A stretch of 64,000 nt of DNA from Thalassovita mangrovi (GTDB lineage Bacteria > Pseudomonadota > Alphaproteobacteria > Rhodobacterales > Rhodobacteraceae): positions 62,001 to 126,000 of the forward strand of contig NZ_WWEN01000001.1 in NCBI RefSeq assembly GCF_009857745.1, written 5' to 3'. Under the pieces are notes generated by a model. The model had not been told where the DNA came from, ran no database searches, and was given only the letters and a program-made list of their open reading frames with translations. Positions 14,876 through 23,831 of this stretch are shown piece after piece. The position numbers were made by a program, and so were the translations under genes. How positions within the stretch are numbered: position 1 is the stretch's first letter; every line of letters begins with the position of its first letter.

Positions 14876-17506
14876 ATGTTCGGGGAAACCCTTGCCCTTG
14901 AGCGAAAGAATAAGACATGGATTTGGGTCGCCATTGCCGGGCTGACCTGTTCCGTACTGTTGGCGGCTTTCTTTCTGGGCCAGTCGCTGATGCGCTTTTC
15001 GGATGTTCTGCAATATCGCCAGGAACGGGTGCATTATTTCCACTGGGTTTCCTCCGAGCTGACCTTCAATCAGTCGGAGCTGCATCTGGCGATCGATCGG
15101 GCCGAAAGCGCCGCACCGGGCGATCCGGCTTTCGGCGAGCTGCGCCGCGAATTTCAGAATACCCAGGCCAGGATCGTTCAGTTGAACCGGATGCGGGACG
15201 ACCGTCCCGGCCTGCTGACCGAAGAGATGCAGGCGCTGGTCGCCTCCCAGATCGCCTTCGTCGAGGACACCCTGCCGATCATGGCGCTGCCCGACGCGCA
15301 GTTGCAGTCGCGGCTGCAAGAGGTCGAGAAAGCAGTCAACGACCTGAACCTGGCCCGCAAAGCGGCATTGGCCGGCTATCTGGACCGGATGCAGGCGCTG
15401 TTCGGCGAAAACGACGATGCGTTCCTCAAGGTGCTCAAGGAATTCGCCATCTCCGGCGCCGCAATCCTGCTTTTCCTGCTGGCGGTGATCGTTCTCGACG
15501 GCATGCTTCTGCTGAAGCTGCGGCAGAAGAACGGGATGATTTCGCGCGCCAACGACAATCTCAGGGCGGTGGTCGAAACTTCGCGCGACGCGGCAGTGAC
15601 GATGGATGCCGAGGGCCGGATGGTGGCGTTCAGCCGGGCGGCGGAACAGATGTTCGGCCTGAGCGAGGACCAGGCGGTTGGAATGCTGTTCACCGATATC
15701 GTCGTCAGCGAATTGCCGGCCGAGGAAATGCGGGCGCGGATCGGCCGCTGGCTGCGGGAAAAGGCGCAGTGGTTCCGCGACGGCCGGCGGCTGGACCTGA
15801 ACGGCAGGAAGCCCGACGGCACGACCTTTCCGATCGAGGTGGGATTCGGCGTGCTGCATGACGCGGCGGGCGAGGAATTGCTGATCGCGTCGATCCGCAA
15901 CGTGTCGGATCAGACCGAACGGGAAATGAGCCTGATGAAGGCCCGCAACGAGGCGCTGCAGGCCGAACGCGCCAAGTCGCGGTTCCTGTCCGCGATGAGC
16001 CATGAAATGCGCACGCCGCTGAACGGGGTTCTGGCCAGCCTCGATCTGATGCGCGAAACCACCCAGATGAACGAACGGCAGCTGGAACTGGCCGAGATCA
16101 TCGAACGCTGCGGCGACGATGCGCTGGAACAGGTCGAAAACGTGCTGGAGCTGACCCGGCTGGACAAGCTCAACAGCGTCGCGGTCGGCGCCGCGCCCTT
16201 CACCCCGGTGACGATCCTGCGCGACCTGGTGGACCGGCTTGCCTCGCAGGCGCGGCTCAATCGCAATCGGCTGGTGCTGGAAACCGAGCTGCCCGATACC
16301 TTTGCCGTGGTCGGGGCCGAACGCCTGTTCCAGCAGATCATGCGCAACCTGATTTCAAATGCGCTGAAATTCACCCATGACGGCAAGGTCAAGGTCACGC
16401 TGTCCGCGCGGGAGGGCGATGACGGCAAGCTGGATATACGCGCCGCCGTCACCGATACCGGCATCGGCATCCGCGCCGATCACCTGGACCGGATTTTCGG
16501 CGATTTCGAAACCATCCGCGAATCCTATTCCCGGTTCAAGTCGGGCACCGGTCTGGGCCTGAGCATCGTGAAGCATTCCGCGGAATTGATGAACGGCAGG
16601 ATCGCAGTTGACAGCACCCCGGGCGAAGGAAGCGAATTTGCCTTCGAAGTTTCCTTGCCAAGGGTAGCGGAGGGGGATGAAAACTGTTTAATGTCGCCCA
16701 GCGAAAGCGTCAGAGAGTCAGAGAAATCGACGAGAATGAACATCCTTGTTGTGGAAGACAACCAGATCAACCGGCGCATGCTGGTGGATATGCTGAATGC
16801 CAAGGGGCATACGGTGGCCGAAGCGGCGGACGGGCTGGAAGGCGTGTCGCTGGGGCGGGCGCAGGCGTATGACCTGATTCTGATGGATATCAGCATGCCC
16901 AAGCTGGACGGCGTCGGGGCCACGCGGATGTTGCGCGAATTCGGCAAGTGCCAGAATGTTCCGATCGTCGCGGTGACCGCCCATGCGCAGCCGGAAAACA
17001 TGAAAGAGTTTCTCGATGCGGGCATGGATCAGGTCCTGACCAAGCCGTTGCGGATGCATATGCTGGACCAGCTTTTCCTGGATCTGGTGAAGTCGGCGGC
17101 AGCATCCGATGACGCAGGGCAGCAGGCGCGCGACGAAACAGAGACAGAGGAAGTTTCAGCAACCATGATTGACAAGGACGTATTCGACGGTCTGCTCGAC
17201 ATGCTCGATGTCGACACCCTGGGCGGGTATATCGACCAGTTCGAGCAGGACGCGGCACAGGTTTTGCCGGTCTATCTGGACGCCGTCGAGAAGAGCGATT
17301 TCTCCACCGCCCGCGCCGAGGCGCATCGCTGCGCCGGTGGCGCCGCGGTGATCGGCGCCTCCGATGTGCATGGCATCTTGCAGGGCATGACCGCCGCGGC
17401 GGATGCCAGCGACGCACAGAAATGCCGCGACCTGGCGAACCAGCTGCCCGGCCTGACCGCAGCCACGATGAAAGCGATGCGCGCGTCGCTGGCCGTCGCC
17501 GGCTGA
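14876..17506 (+). CDS. Hybrid sensor histidine kinase with PAS, receiver and HPt domains
   Basis: An 876-residue membrane kinase carrying a full phosphorelay. Domain order: membrane segment (about 15-37), periplasmic helical sensor (40-190), second membrane segment (192-214), PAS (about 225-345), HisKA with phosphorylated H376 in SAMSHEMRTPLNG, HATPase (N-box around 490, TDTGIGI, GTGLGLS at about 557-563), receiver (about 621-735, aspartate D671 in LILMDISMP) and a C-terminal HPt domain with H817 in EAHRCAGGA. The HPt motif lacks the lysine usually following the histidine (HxxKG becomes HRCAG). GAGGA precedes the ATG. The output regulator is unknown; the divergent NarL-type regulator is a candidate. 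A hairpin GCCGGC/GCCGGC sits in the leader at 14842-14858. Confidence 0.92.
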   Translation: MFGETLALERKNKTWIWVAIAGLTCSVLLAAFFLGQSLMRFSDVLQYRQERVHYFHWVSSELTFNQSELHLAIDRAESAAPGDPAFGELRREFQNTQARIVQLNRMRDDRPGLLTEEMQALVASQIAFVEDTLPIMALPDAQLQSRLQEVEKAVNDLNLARKAALAGYLDRMQALFGENDDAFLKVLKEFAISGAAILLFLLAVIVLDGMLLLKLRQKNGMISRANDNLRAVVETSRDAAVTMDAEGRMVAFSRAAEQMFGLSEDQAVGMLFTDIVVSELPAEEMRARIGRWLREKAQWFRDGRRLDLNGRKPDGTTFPIEVGFGVLHDAAGEELLIASIRNVSDQTEREMSLMKARNEALQAERAKSRFLSAMSHEMRTPLNGVLASLDLMRETTQMNERQLELAEIIERCGDDALEQVENVLELTRLDKLNSVAVGAAPFTPVTILRDLVDRLASQARLNRNRLVLETELPDTFAVVGAERLFQQIMRNLISNALKFTHDGKVKVTLSAREGDDGKLDIRAAVTDTGIGIRADHLDRIFGDFETIRESYSRFKSGTGLGLSIVKHSAELMNGRIAVDSTPGEGSEFAFEVSLPRVAEGDENCLMSPSESVRESEKSTRMNILVVEDNQINRRMLVDMLNAKGHTVAEAADGLEGVSLGRAQAYDLILMDISMPKLDGVGATRMLREFGKCQNVPIVAVTAHAQPENMKEFLDAGMDQVLTKPLRMHMLDQLFLDLVKSAAASDDAGQQARDETETEEVSATMIDKDVFDGLLDMLDVDTLGGYIDQFEQDAAQVLPVYLDAVEKSDFSTARAEAHRCAGGAAVIGASDVHGILQGMTAAADASDAQKCRDLANQLPGLTAATMKAMRASLAVAG

Positions 17507-17595
17507 TTTCGCACGGCCCTTTCGGGATGACCCGCGCCCGGGCCGATCTGGCCGCCGGGGGCGTTCTGCTGTTTTGACGGGGCAGGCGGGCCGGA

Positions 17596-18915
17596 TCAGC
17601 GGCCGATCACGATATCGGCCTGCAACCCGCCCAGTTTTTCGCTGTCGCCCAGCCGCAGCACGCCGCCATGGGCGCGGGCGATGTCGTTGGCGATGGCCAG
17701 GCCCAACCCGACGCCGCTGGCCCGGTTCTGGTTGCGGGCGCTGTCGAGCCGGGTGAAGGGCTTCACCGCATCTTCGCGTTTTTCCGGCGCGATTCCGGGG
17801 CCGTCATCCTCGATCCGGATGCGCAGCGATTTTTCCGTCAGCAGCACCGACACCTCGGCCCGGTTGCCGTAGCGCACCGCGTTTTCGATCAGGTTGCTGA
17901 CGGCGCGCCGGATCGCCAGCGGGCGCAGCATCACCTTGCCCAGGTCGCGGCCCTGGGCGCGGATCAGCGTCACCGGGATTTCGGCGCGCTGGCTGTCCTC
18001 GATGATCCGCTCGACCAGGTCGAAGGGATCGACCTCTTCCGCTTCGACCTCGCCGGTGCCGCGGGTGAAGGACAGGAAACCGTCCAGCATCTTCTGCATG
18101 TCGTCGACATCGCGCTCCATCGCTTCGCGGTCGTCGCTGTCCAGCAGCGACAGGCTCAGCTTCAGCCGGGTCAGCGGCGTGCGCAGATCGTGGCTGACCC
18201 CGGACAGGAGCAGAGTGCGCTGTTCGATCTGCCGCTCGATCCGTGCCCGCATGTCCAGGAAGGCACCGCCCGCCGCTCGCACTTCCAGCGCGCCGGAGGG
18301 CCGGTAGGGCACCGTGCGCCCCTTGCCGAAAGCCTCGGCCGCCTCGGCCAGCCGCTTGATCGGGCGCAGCTGGTTGCGCAGGTAGATGAAGGCGATCACC
18401 GTCATCAGCACACCGAACACCACCATGTTGACGAACAGCTGATGCGGCTGCGAAGCCGACACCCGCCTGCGGTCGAAATGGAAATCCATCACCCCCGCCG
18501 GCGTAGTTACATAGACATGGACGTTGTAATCGTCGGGCAGGGCGATCCCTTCGACGCCCTGCAATTCTTCGCGGAACGAGGTCGAAACGATCGCCCCGGT
18601 CAGATCGTACCAGCGCCTTTGGTTTTGCACCGGGCCCTCCTCGGCAGGGATCGCCGCGATGTCCATCTCCAGCGCCTTCGCCAGATCGGTCAGGGCAGGC
18701 GGCAGCGGACCCGGCGCATCGGGCAGGCGGTCGATCAGCAACTGGATTTCGCGCGCGGTCGATCCGGTCATCTGCTGCGTGACGCCTTCGAAATGGCGCT
18801 GGATAAACACGACCGAGACCACCAGTTGCAGGGTTACAACCGGCAGGACCAGGATCAGGGCGGCCCTTGAATAGAGCCCGCGCGGGACATAGCGTTTGAG
18901 CCAGTGAAATGCCAT
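17596..18915 (-). CDS. EnvZ-like sensor histidine kinase
   Basis: A 439-residue membrane kinase: cytoplasmic start (MAFHWLKRYVPRGLYSRAAL), membrane segment (about 18-40), short periplasmic domain, second membrane segment (about 163-182), HAMP, HisKA with SGVSHDLRTPLTRLKLSLS (EnvZ-type H-box) and HATPase with EDDGPGI and GVGLGLAIANDIARAHGG. The H-box, short sensor and length fit the EnvZ/OmpR-class kinases. No response regulator gene is adjacent in this window, so its partner is elsewhere. It is divergent from the metallo-hydrolase gene at 18956. Confidence 0.9.
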   Translation of the reverse strand: MAFHWLKRYVPRGLYSRAALILVLPVVTLQLVVSVVFIQRHFEGVTQQMTGSTAREIQLLIDRLPDAPGPLPPALTDLAKALEMDIAAIPAEEGPVQNQRRWYDLTGAIVSTSFREELQGVEGIALPDDYNVHVYVTTPAGVMDFHFDRRRVSASQPHQLFVNMVVFGVLMTVIAFIYLRNQLRPIKRLAEAAEAFGKGRTVPYRPSGALEVRAAGGAFLDMRARIERQIEQRTLLLSGVSHDLRTPLTRLKLSLSLLDSDDREAMERDVDDMQKMLDGFLSFTRGTGEVEAEEVDPFDLVERIIEDSQRAEIPVTLIRAQGRDLGKVMLRPLAIRRAVSNLIENAVRYGNRAEVSVLLTEKSLRIRIEDDGPGIAPEKREDAVKPFTRLDSARNQNRASGVGLGLAIANDIARAHGGVLRLGDSEKLGGLQADIVIGR

Positions 18916-18955
18916 GCGCAGACCCTAGCGGCGTGCGCCACAGGAAGGAAGCCAA

Positions 18956-19876
18956 ATGCAAGCCCCCGACGATTTCGATCCCCCCATCGGGGTGCCCGAG
19001 GAAATGGCCGACGGGCTGCGCCGGATCGTGGCGCCGAATCCGTCGCCGATGACCTATCGCGGCACCAATACCTATCTGCTGGGGGCACGCGACATCGCGG
19101 TGATCGACCCGGGGCCGGATTCGGAAACGCATCTGGAGGCGATTCTGGCGGCCCTAGAGCCGGGGCAGCGGATCAGCCATATCCTCGTCACCCATACCCA
19201 TCTGGATCATTCGCCGCTGTCGCGGGCGCTGGCGGCGCGCACCGGCGCACCGATCCATGGATTCGGCGACACCCGCGCCGGGCGCAGCGCGGTGATGCAG
19301 AAACTGGCCGCCGGGGGCATGATCGGCGGCGGCGAAAGCCCCGACCTGGATTTTGTCCCCGACGTGGTGCTGGGCGATGGCGACGTGATCCGCGGCGACG
19401 GTTGGGAACTGACGGCGCTGTGGACGCCGGGCCATTACGGCAATCACCTGTGTTTTCAGTGGGGCGACGCGGTGCTGACCGGCGACCTGGTGATGGGCTG
19501 GGCCACCTCGCTGGTGTCGCCGCCCGACGGCGACCTGACCGATTTCATGGAATCGTGCGAAAAGCTGCTGCGGCTGGACCCGAAGGTGCTGCATCCCGGC
19601 CACGGCGCGCCGGTGACGGCGCCGCGGCAACGGCTGGAATGGCTGCTGGCGCACCGGCGCGAACGCGAAGCGCAGATCCTCGCCGCGCTGGAACAGGGCG
19701 CCGACACCGCCCAGGGGCTGGCCCGGCGCATCTATACCGAGGTGCAGCCGGCGCTGCTGCCCGCCGCGACCCGCAACGTGTTGGCGCATCTCATTGACCT
19801 GATGGGGAAAAACCGCGTTTCTCCGGTCGGGGAACTGGCCGAGGACACTGTTTTTGAACGGCTTCCGACGGGGTGA
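18956..19876 (+). CDS. Metallo-beta-lactamase-fold hydrolase (LACTB2-like)
   Basis: A 306-residue cytoplasmic hydrolase. Metal-binding motifs are complete: THTHLDHS (about residues 80-87), the histidine in TPGHYGNHLCF, the aspartate in LTGDLVMGW and LHPGHGAPV. A C-terminal winged-helix-like extension (from about 235, REAQILAALEQGADTAQGLA) is typical of the LACTB2 group, some of which are endoribonucleases; the substrate here is not known. The GTNTYLLG motif near residue 37 also belongs to this group. It lies directly upstream of tRNA-Asn. Confidence 0.9.
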   Translation: MQAPDDFDPPIGVPEEMADGLRRIVAPNPSPMTYRGTNTYLLGARDIAVIDPGPDSETHLEAILAALEPGQRISHILVTHTHLDHSPLSRALAARTGAPIHGFGDTRAGRSAVMQKLAAGGMIGGGESPDLDFVPDVVLGDGDVIRGDGWELTALWTPGHYGNHLCFQWGDAVLTGDLVMGWATSLVSPPDGDLTDFMESCEKLLRLDPKVLHPGHGAPVTAPRQRLEWLLAHRREREAQILAALEQGADTAQGLARRIYTEVQPALLPAATRNVLAHLIDLMGKNRVSPVGELAEDTVFERLPTG

Positions 19877-19908
19877 AAATTTTTTCGCAAAAATGTGACA
19901 AAAGCCTC

Positions 19909-19937
19909 TGGACGCCGGGAAATCACATGGCTATACA
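19909..19937 (+). promoter_or_regulatory. Candidate sigma-70 promoter of tRNA-Asn
   Basis: TGGACG (19909-19914) and TATACA (19932-19937) separated by exactly 17 bases, placing the start about five bases before the tRNA. Confidence 0.5.
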
Positions 19938-19948
19938 CCGCCACATGT

Positions 19949-20023
19949 TCCGGCGTAGCTCAGCGGTAGAGCAGTTGACTGTTAATCAATTGGTCGTAGG
20001 TTCGATCCCTACCGCCGGAGCCA
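19949..20023 (+). tRNA. tRNA-Asn (anticodon GTT)
   Basis: Full cloverleaf: acceptor strands TCCGGCG (19949-19955) and CGCCGGA (20013-20019), D arm AGCTCAGCGGTAGAGCA, anticodon stem TTGA/TCAA with loop CTGTTAA giving anticodon GTT, T arm GTAGGTTCGATCCCTAC, discriminator G and encoded CCA. The 3' half from the anticodon loop onward is the left attachment site of the integrated element, so that half was supplied by the element; the tRNA stays intact. Confidence 0.97.
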
Positions 20024-20033
20024 TAAAAAGCCC
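19978..20033 (+). repeat. attL: 56-bp direct repeat inside tRNA-Asn
   Basis: Begins ACTGTTAATCAATTGG in the tRNA anticodon arm and ends ATAAAAAGCCC just past the tRNA. Identical to 34496-34551. Sequences diverge on both sides (GTTG versus ATAA to the left; TTAAG versus CTAAGG to the right). Confidence 0.97.
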
Positions 20034-20063
20034 TTAAGTCATAGAGACTTAAGGGCTTTTTTT
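20026..20063 (+). terminator. Terminator of tRNA-Asn, supplied by the element
   Basis: Fifteen-bp perfect stem AAAAGCCCTTAAGTC / GACTTAAGGGCTTTT with loop ATAGA, followed by TTT. The half beyond attL differs from the terminator at the right end, so the element carries its own. Confidence 0.92.
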
Positions 20064-20089
20064 GTTTTTGGGTATTGTTGGAAGTACGC

Positions 20090-20112
20090 CGGAATCGCCA
20101 CGGAGTCGCCAC
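20090..20112 (+). repeat. Arm-type repeat near attL
   Basis: A 23-base stretch starting CGGAATCGCCAC and ending GAGTCGCCAC, containing two TCGCCAC units. It matches 34355-34377 at 22 of 23 positions. One copy near each att site suggests integrase arm-binding sites. Confidence 0.5.
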
Positions 20113-20223
20113 CGTGCACAAATTTCAGAGGATAATAGCCGGGTTCTGCCAATACTGTTCTAAGGGTGAAGAAACTTCTTCTACCCACACAAATGGGATC
20201 GCCTCGACCGCAGCTCTTCGCCG

Positions 20224-21603
20224 TCAGCTAGGCTTCGCTGTTTGAAGGTACTCCAATAGGTTCTTCAACATCTCCAAGACTTCATCAAACGTCACGATGC
20301 GTACCCCGTGAGAGTTCTTTCGATAAAGCTGGAATGACCGGCGTTGATCCTTATCCGTGGGCATCGTGCCAACGATCAGAACACAATCAATCTCATAGTC
20401 CGCGACTTCATTTTCGCCGTGCCAATCGTTATCGGACTGATGCAACGGGAACCTGCGGGCGAAGTGATACCGCTGATCAAGAACCTGCGTCACGCCACCT
20501 GACAGCTCATCATGCGGGCCATAGACGCCATCCCTGTATTTCTTCACTAGGGGCGACTGGGGCTTTTTGATCTCGATAAGAGCAGCATTGTTGTTGATGC
20601 TGTTCTTATACAGAAAGTCGCCAATCTTCTCACCTTTGCCGTCGATGCGACGACCGCCGACATAGGATTGCCCGTTGACGCAAATGACCGGATACCCAAA
20701 CGCGAAGGATAACAGGAACGGATCAACCTCGAAGAACTTCTGCCACTTGTTTTCGTTGTGGTTCTTGGCCATCAGCTCTTCGAACTCTTTACTCGCAAGT
20801 TCCAACCGGGTCAGTTCTAGCTCTGAAATCAACTTCTCTGTGGCTTCGGGGGCTTGCTGTGCAAAGGTACGGGCTGAGCGACCAAGCTCAGTGACCAATT
20901 CCGTCTGCGCATCGAGGTCACGGTAGTCTGGATCGGCGGCATACTTTTGGATCAGCTGACGTATCTCGTTGCGACCCAAGCGGAACGGTCGAGATTCAGC
21001 CCCCACAACTTCTGCAACCACATTGTAAGAGGTCGTCGCCTTAACCTCGTTCTCTGCCACTTGAGCGCGGCGATCAATGCGGTCAATCTCGGTGATCAAA
21101 TCACCGAAGGCATCTAGGGACAGCTTGAACTCGTCATCCATCGGGTCGCCATCACCGATGTACAGAACATCCTTGTCCGAGTGCTCAGCCACAGCATCCA
21201 AGACGAAGCGATACTCCTTCTTGATGCCAAGCCCAAAGTTTGGATCGCGGGTCAGGCCATCAGGCTGGAAATCCAAAGCCATATCTGCGGCGGTCTCATC
21301 CGGATTGGGGTCAGCGTCGAACCAATCAAACGATATCGCCGTAATTTTCTTGTGCTTGGGGGTGAACGATCCGTCCGGTTCTGGCCGCGTATACACCGGA
21401 TAGAGCCGGACCCGCTCATTGGTTTCATCCAGCGTATAGAGAACGACCGGTTCGACCTTGTCGGTGTCCGGGTCAAGCCCTCCGTCCTTGATGCGCTCCT
21501 CGGACGGCTTCACATACACATCCCAGCTACCCGGCACATTGCCCGGTTTCACCGTGATCTCTGGTGCACCCTCAATTCTCTGTCCGGGTATGCGTCGTGC
21601 CAT
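20224..21603 (-). CDS. sduA: Shedu-type anti-phage nuclease (SduA, DUF4263)
   Basis: A 459-residue protein. The N-terminal two thirds are a beta-rich then helical region of unknown sensing role (coiled-coil-like at about 235-280). The C-terminal third is a PD-(D/E)xK nuclease with the Shedu signature: E284 and W287 in NENKWQKFFEVDPFLL, D329 in IGDFLYKN, E344 and K346 in ALIEIKKPQSPL, and Q373 in ELSGGVTQVLDQRY. Shedu proteins are single-gene anti-phage systems that cleave DNA. This gene starts three bases after the hsdS stop, so it is the last gene of the type I restriction operon and co-expressed with it. Family call is confident; functional cooperation with the restriction enzyme is inference. 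Confidence 0.87.
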   Translation of the reverse strand: MARRIPGQRIEGAPEITVKPGNVPGSWDVYVKPSEERIKDGGLDPDTDKVEPVVLYTLDETNERVRLYPVYTRPEPDGSFTPKHKKITAISFDWFDADPNPDETAADMALDFQPDGLTRDPNFGLGIKKEYRFVLDAVAEHSDKDVLYIGDGDPMDDEFKLSLDAFGDLITEIDRIDRRAQVAENEVKATTSYNVVAEVVGAESRPFRLGRNEIRQLIQKYAADPDYRDLDAQTELVTELGRSARTFAQQAPEATEKLISELELTRLELASKEFEELMAKNHNENKWQKFFEVDPFLLSFAFGYPVICVNGQSYVGGRRIDGKGEKIGDFLYKNSINNNAALIEIKKPQSPLVKKYRDGVYGPHDELSGGVTQVLDQRYHFARRFPLHQSDNDWHGENEVADYEIDCVLIVGTMPTDKDQRRSFQLYRKNSHGVRIVTFDEVLEMLKNLLEYLQTAKPS

Positions 21604-21606
21604 TGC

Positions 21607-22908
21607 TTACGCCTCTGCCTTCTTCTTGCGGCCGCGTTTGGGTTTGGGGGCGGCGGCGCGGGCCTCGCGGATGCGGGCGAGGAGTTCGGTGGCGGGTTCG
21701 TCCGTGGGGTCTTGGGGGACCAGCTCGCCTGCGAAGGCTTTGGCGAGGATGCGCTGATCCAGCCGGTCGGTGAGTTTCAGGGCCTTCTCGGCCTCGGCAG
21801 CGAGGCGGTCGATCTTGGCGAAGGCGGTTTCAATCTTTATCAAAGTCGCTTTTCTAACCTCTGGCGTTGCCCAAGGGATCGACAACTTCTTCGCTTGTCC
21901 CAGAGAGAAATTGGCGCGAGCTACATCCACAGCGTTTTCAGTGATCTGCGATTGAGCCGCTGGCGAAATTAGCCACTGCGAAAGGTAGGAGGCATCTTCA
22001 AAACTTGGTTCGCGCAAACGTATAACAGCCACAGCCTGATTACAGTTGGCACCCACCAACTCGCTTGGCACTACTGCTGACCGTCCAATGGATGCTCCAA
22101 CGATGTTCAGCAGGACGTCATCCTTCTCCATCACCGAGTTACGTTGCTTTTCGTTGAACTCAATGGGAAGACGTGTGACATCCGCGAGGTTTAGTCTCCC
22201 CCAAAGAACGTTTTGGCTCCTTACAAAAATCGCTCCTTCGTCTGAATACTCAAACCCCTGCCATTTGGGCGAAGAACCTTTGGTAATTCGATCACAAACT
22301 AATCCGAGTTCGATCTCACCAAACTGCTCTGACAATCCTTCGAACAAAGCACTGACGAAACCAGCCTTGTGTTTCTCCACCAGCTTTGCGATGGCGGTGA
22401 GGTGGGTGCGGGCGGTGGTGGTGCGGGTGCTGAGGGTGTCGAGCTTCGTCACAATCCGCCGTTGCTCGGGGAGTGGGGGGAGCGGGAACGCATAGTCGCT
22501 CACGTTCTCGAATTTCACGCGAGGACGATCTCCTGTGCTCCTTTGATCAGCCAAAGCGCGATATTCGGTACTACGCAGCAAGCTTTGCAGGAAACGCTGT
22601 TCAATTGCCTCCGAGGTAGGGAACACGATAAATTCGGCAGACGCTGTCCCATCAAACTGCGCAAGGTGCACCTTGTTCAGGTAAGGTCGTAAGCGGCCAT
22701 ACAAGATGTCACCGTTTTTGAAGATCACGACCGCGCTTTTCAGCTCGCTGACCGGCTGGCTACCGAGCAGTTTGGCCGTGTGGGCTTCGATGTGATCCAT
22801 CCCGAGGAACGGCATTTCGCCCAACGTCGCTGGGTCGGCCTTTTCGCCGCGTGGAGCCGTTACATCGGCCAACGTTGTCAGCGCCCACCCTTTAGGAAGC
22901 TCGCTCAT
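21607..22908 (-). CDS. hsdS: Type I restriction-modification specificity subunit HsdS
   Basis: DNA-recognition subunit that pairs with HsdM and HsdR. The 433-residue protein has two target-recognition domains: the first from the start (LPKGWALTTLADVTAPRGEK) to the conserved spacer helix region (PLPPLPEQRRIVTKLDTL, about residues 140-158), the second from about 200 (GLVCDRITKGSSPKWQGF) to a second helix (about 345-385). The tail is lysine/arginine rich (KPKRGRKKKAEA). Its ATG overlaps the stop of the GIY-YIG gene by four bases. The half-site specificity cannot be read from sequence. Confidence 0.95.
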   Translation of the reverse strand: MSELPKGWALTTLADVTAPRGEKADPATLGEMPFLGMDHIEAHTAKLLGSQPVSELKSAVVIFKNGDILYGRLRPYLNKVHLAQFDGTASAEFIVFPTSEAIEQRFLQSLLRSTEYRALADQRSTGDRPRVKFENVSDYAFPLPPLPEQRRIVTKLDTLSTRTTTARTHLTAIAKLVEKHKAGFVSALFEGLSEQFGEIELGLVCDRITKGSSPKWQGFEYSDEGAIFVRSQNVLWGRLNLADVTRLPIEFNEKQRNSVMEKDDVLLNIVGASIGRSAVVPSELVGANCNQAVAVIRLREPSFEDASYLSQWLISPAAQSQITENAVDVARANFSLGQAKKLSIPWATPEVRKATLIKIETAFAKIDRLAAEAEKALKLTDRLDQRILAKAFAGELVPQDPTDEPATELLARIREARAAAPKPKRGRKKKAEA

Positions 22909-23831
22909 TCCGCCACCTCCTGCTTCGCGGCCTGCGCCTGCTGCCAGTCATGATAGCTCTGCTTGGAGCCTTTCACCTTCCATTCTGTTCGCCCATTGCT
23001 GTTGCGGTCCAGCACAACCGCCGCCGCTGCCGAGGGGCTGTTGAACGGCCATGGCTTTGCAAAGCGCAGCTTGTCCGCACCGTGCGGGATCAGCACGGCA
23101 TCGGCGATCAGCTTCTCTTTCAGCCCGCCATAGCTTTGCTGGACATAGCCCGTGCCAGTCAGCGCCTCGGACCCTTCCAGCACGATGAATTCACCGTCTT
23201 CCTCCACTGCCGTGGCCTGCACCCCGCTTTTGTGCCGGATTTCGAACTGCACATCGCCCGTGGTGCGCTCTTCCACCGGTTTAGCGGTTTGCGTCACGGC
23301 GCGGGGCTGTGGCTTGAGCATGTCCAACCCGATCACGGGCAGGATGATCCGTAGGTTGGCCAGAAACTGCTCCATATTCGCCACGTCCGCCTCGGGCAGT
23401 CTGCGACGGCTGGTGTCGGGTTGGGTGCCGTTGTCGAGCGTCACGCGGCCCGCCTGCGCTGTCAGTTCGATCAGCCGCGCCTCAAGGTATTCGGCGTGAC
23501 CCTTGGACAGGTCGTCATCGCTGGTGGTTACGGCGATGGCGGTTTCCCAGAACTCGCGCTTTTCGGCGCTTTGCTTGATCCGCTCGCGCACCGAATTGGC
23601 CGAGCCGATATATACGCGGGTCATGCCCTGTTTGTCAGGGTCGGGGCCGGTGAGGACGTAGACGCCGGTGCGGTCCACCTCTTCGCGGCTGGTGAGGCTG
23701 GCGAATGTGGATTGGCTGGAGACAAGGACAACGCCCGTCCAGCCGTGGATTGTCGCCTTGCGTAGGCCGGTGGGTTTGCCATCGACAAGGAAGAGCTGGA
23801 TGGTGCGCCCGAAGGTCTCTCCCGTGCTCAT
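22905..23831 (-). CDS. GIY-YIG nuclease-family protein with DUF4357 C-terminus
   Basis: A 308-residue protein inserted between hsdM and hsdS. The N-terminal half has a GIY-YIG-like core: GVYVLTGPDPDKQGMTRVYI then GSANSVRERIKQ (about residues 56-87), and a conserved glutamate in EYLEARLIELT (about 113-123). The C-terminal half (about 195-300) matches the DUF4357 style (IRHKSGVQATAVEEDGEFIV then LEGS, LKEKLIADAVL, FNSPSAAAAVVLDRNSNGR). Such proteins are often found beside restriction systems, but their activity is not established. Four-base overlaps at both ends lock it into the operon, arguing for a functional part rather than a passenger. Confidence 0.85.
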   Translation of the reverse strand: MSTGETFGRTIQLFLVDGKPTGLRKATIHGWTGVVLVSSQSTFASLTSREEVDRTGVYVLTGPDPDKQGMTRVYIGSANSVRERIKQSAEKREFWETAIAVTTSDDDLSKGHAEYLEARLIELTAQAGRVTLDNGTQPDTSRRRLPEADVANMEQFLANLRIILPVIGLDMLKPQPRAVTQTAKPVEERTTGDVQFEIRHKSGVQATAVEEDGEFIVLEGSEALTGTGYVQQSYGGLKEKLIADAVLIPHGADKLRFAKPWPFNSPSAAAAVVLDRNSNGRTEWKVKGSKQSYHDWQQAQAAKQEVAE

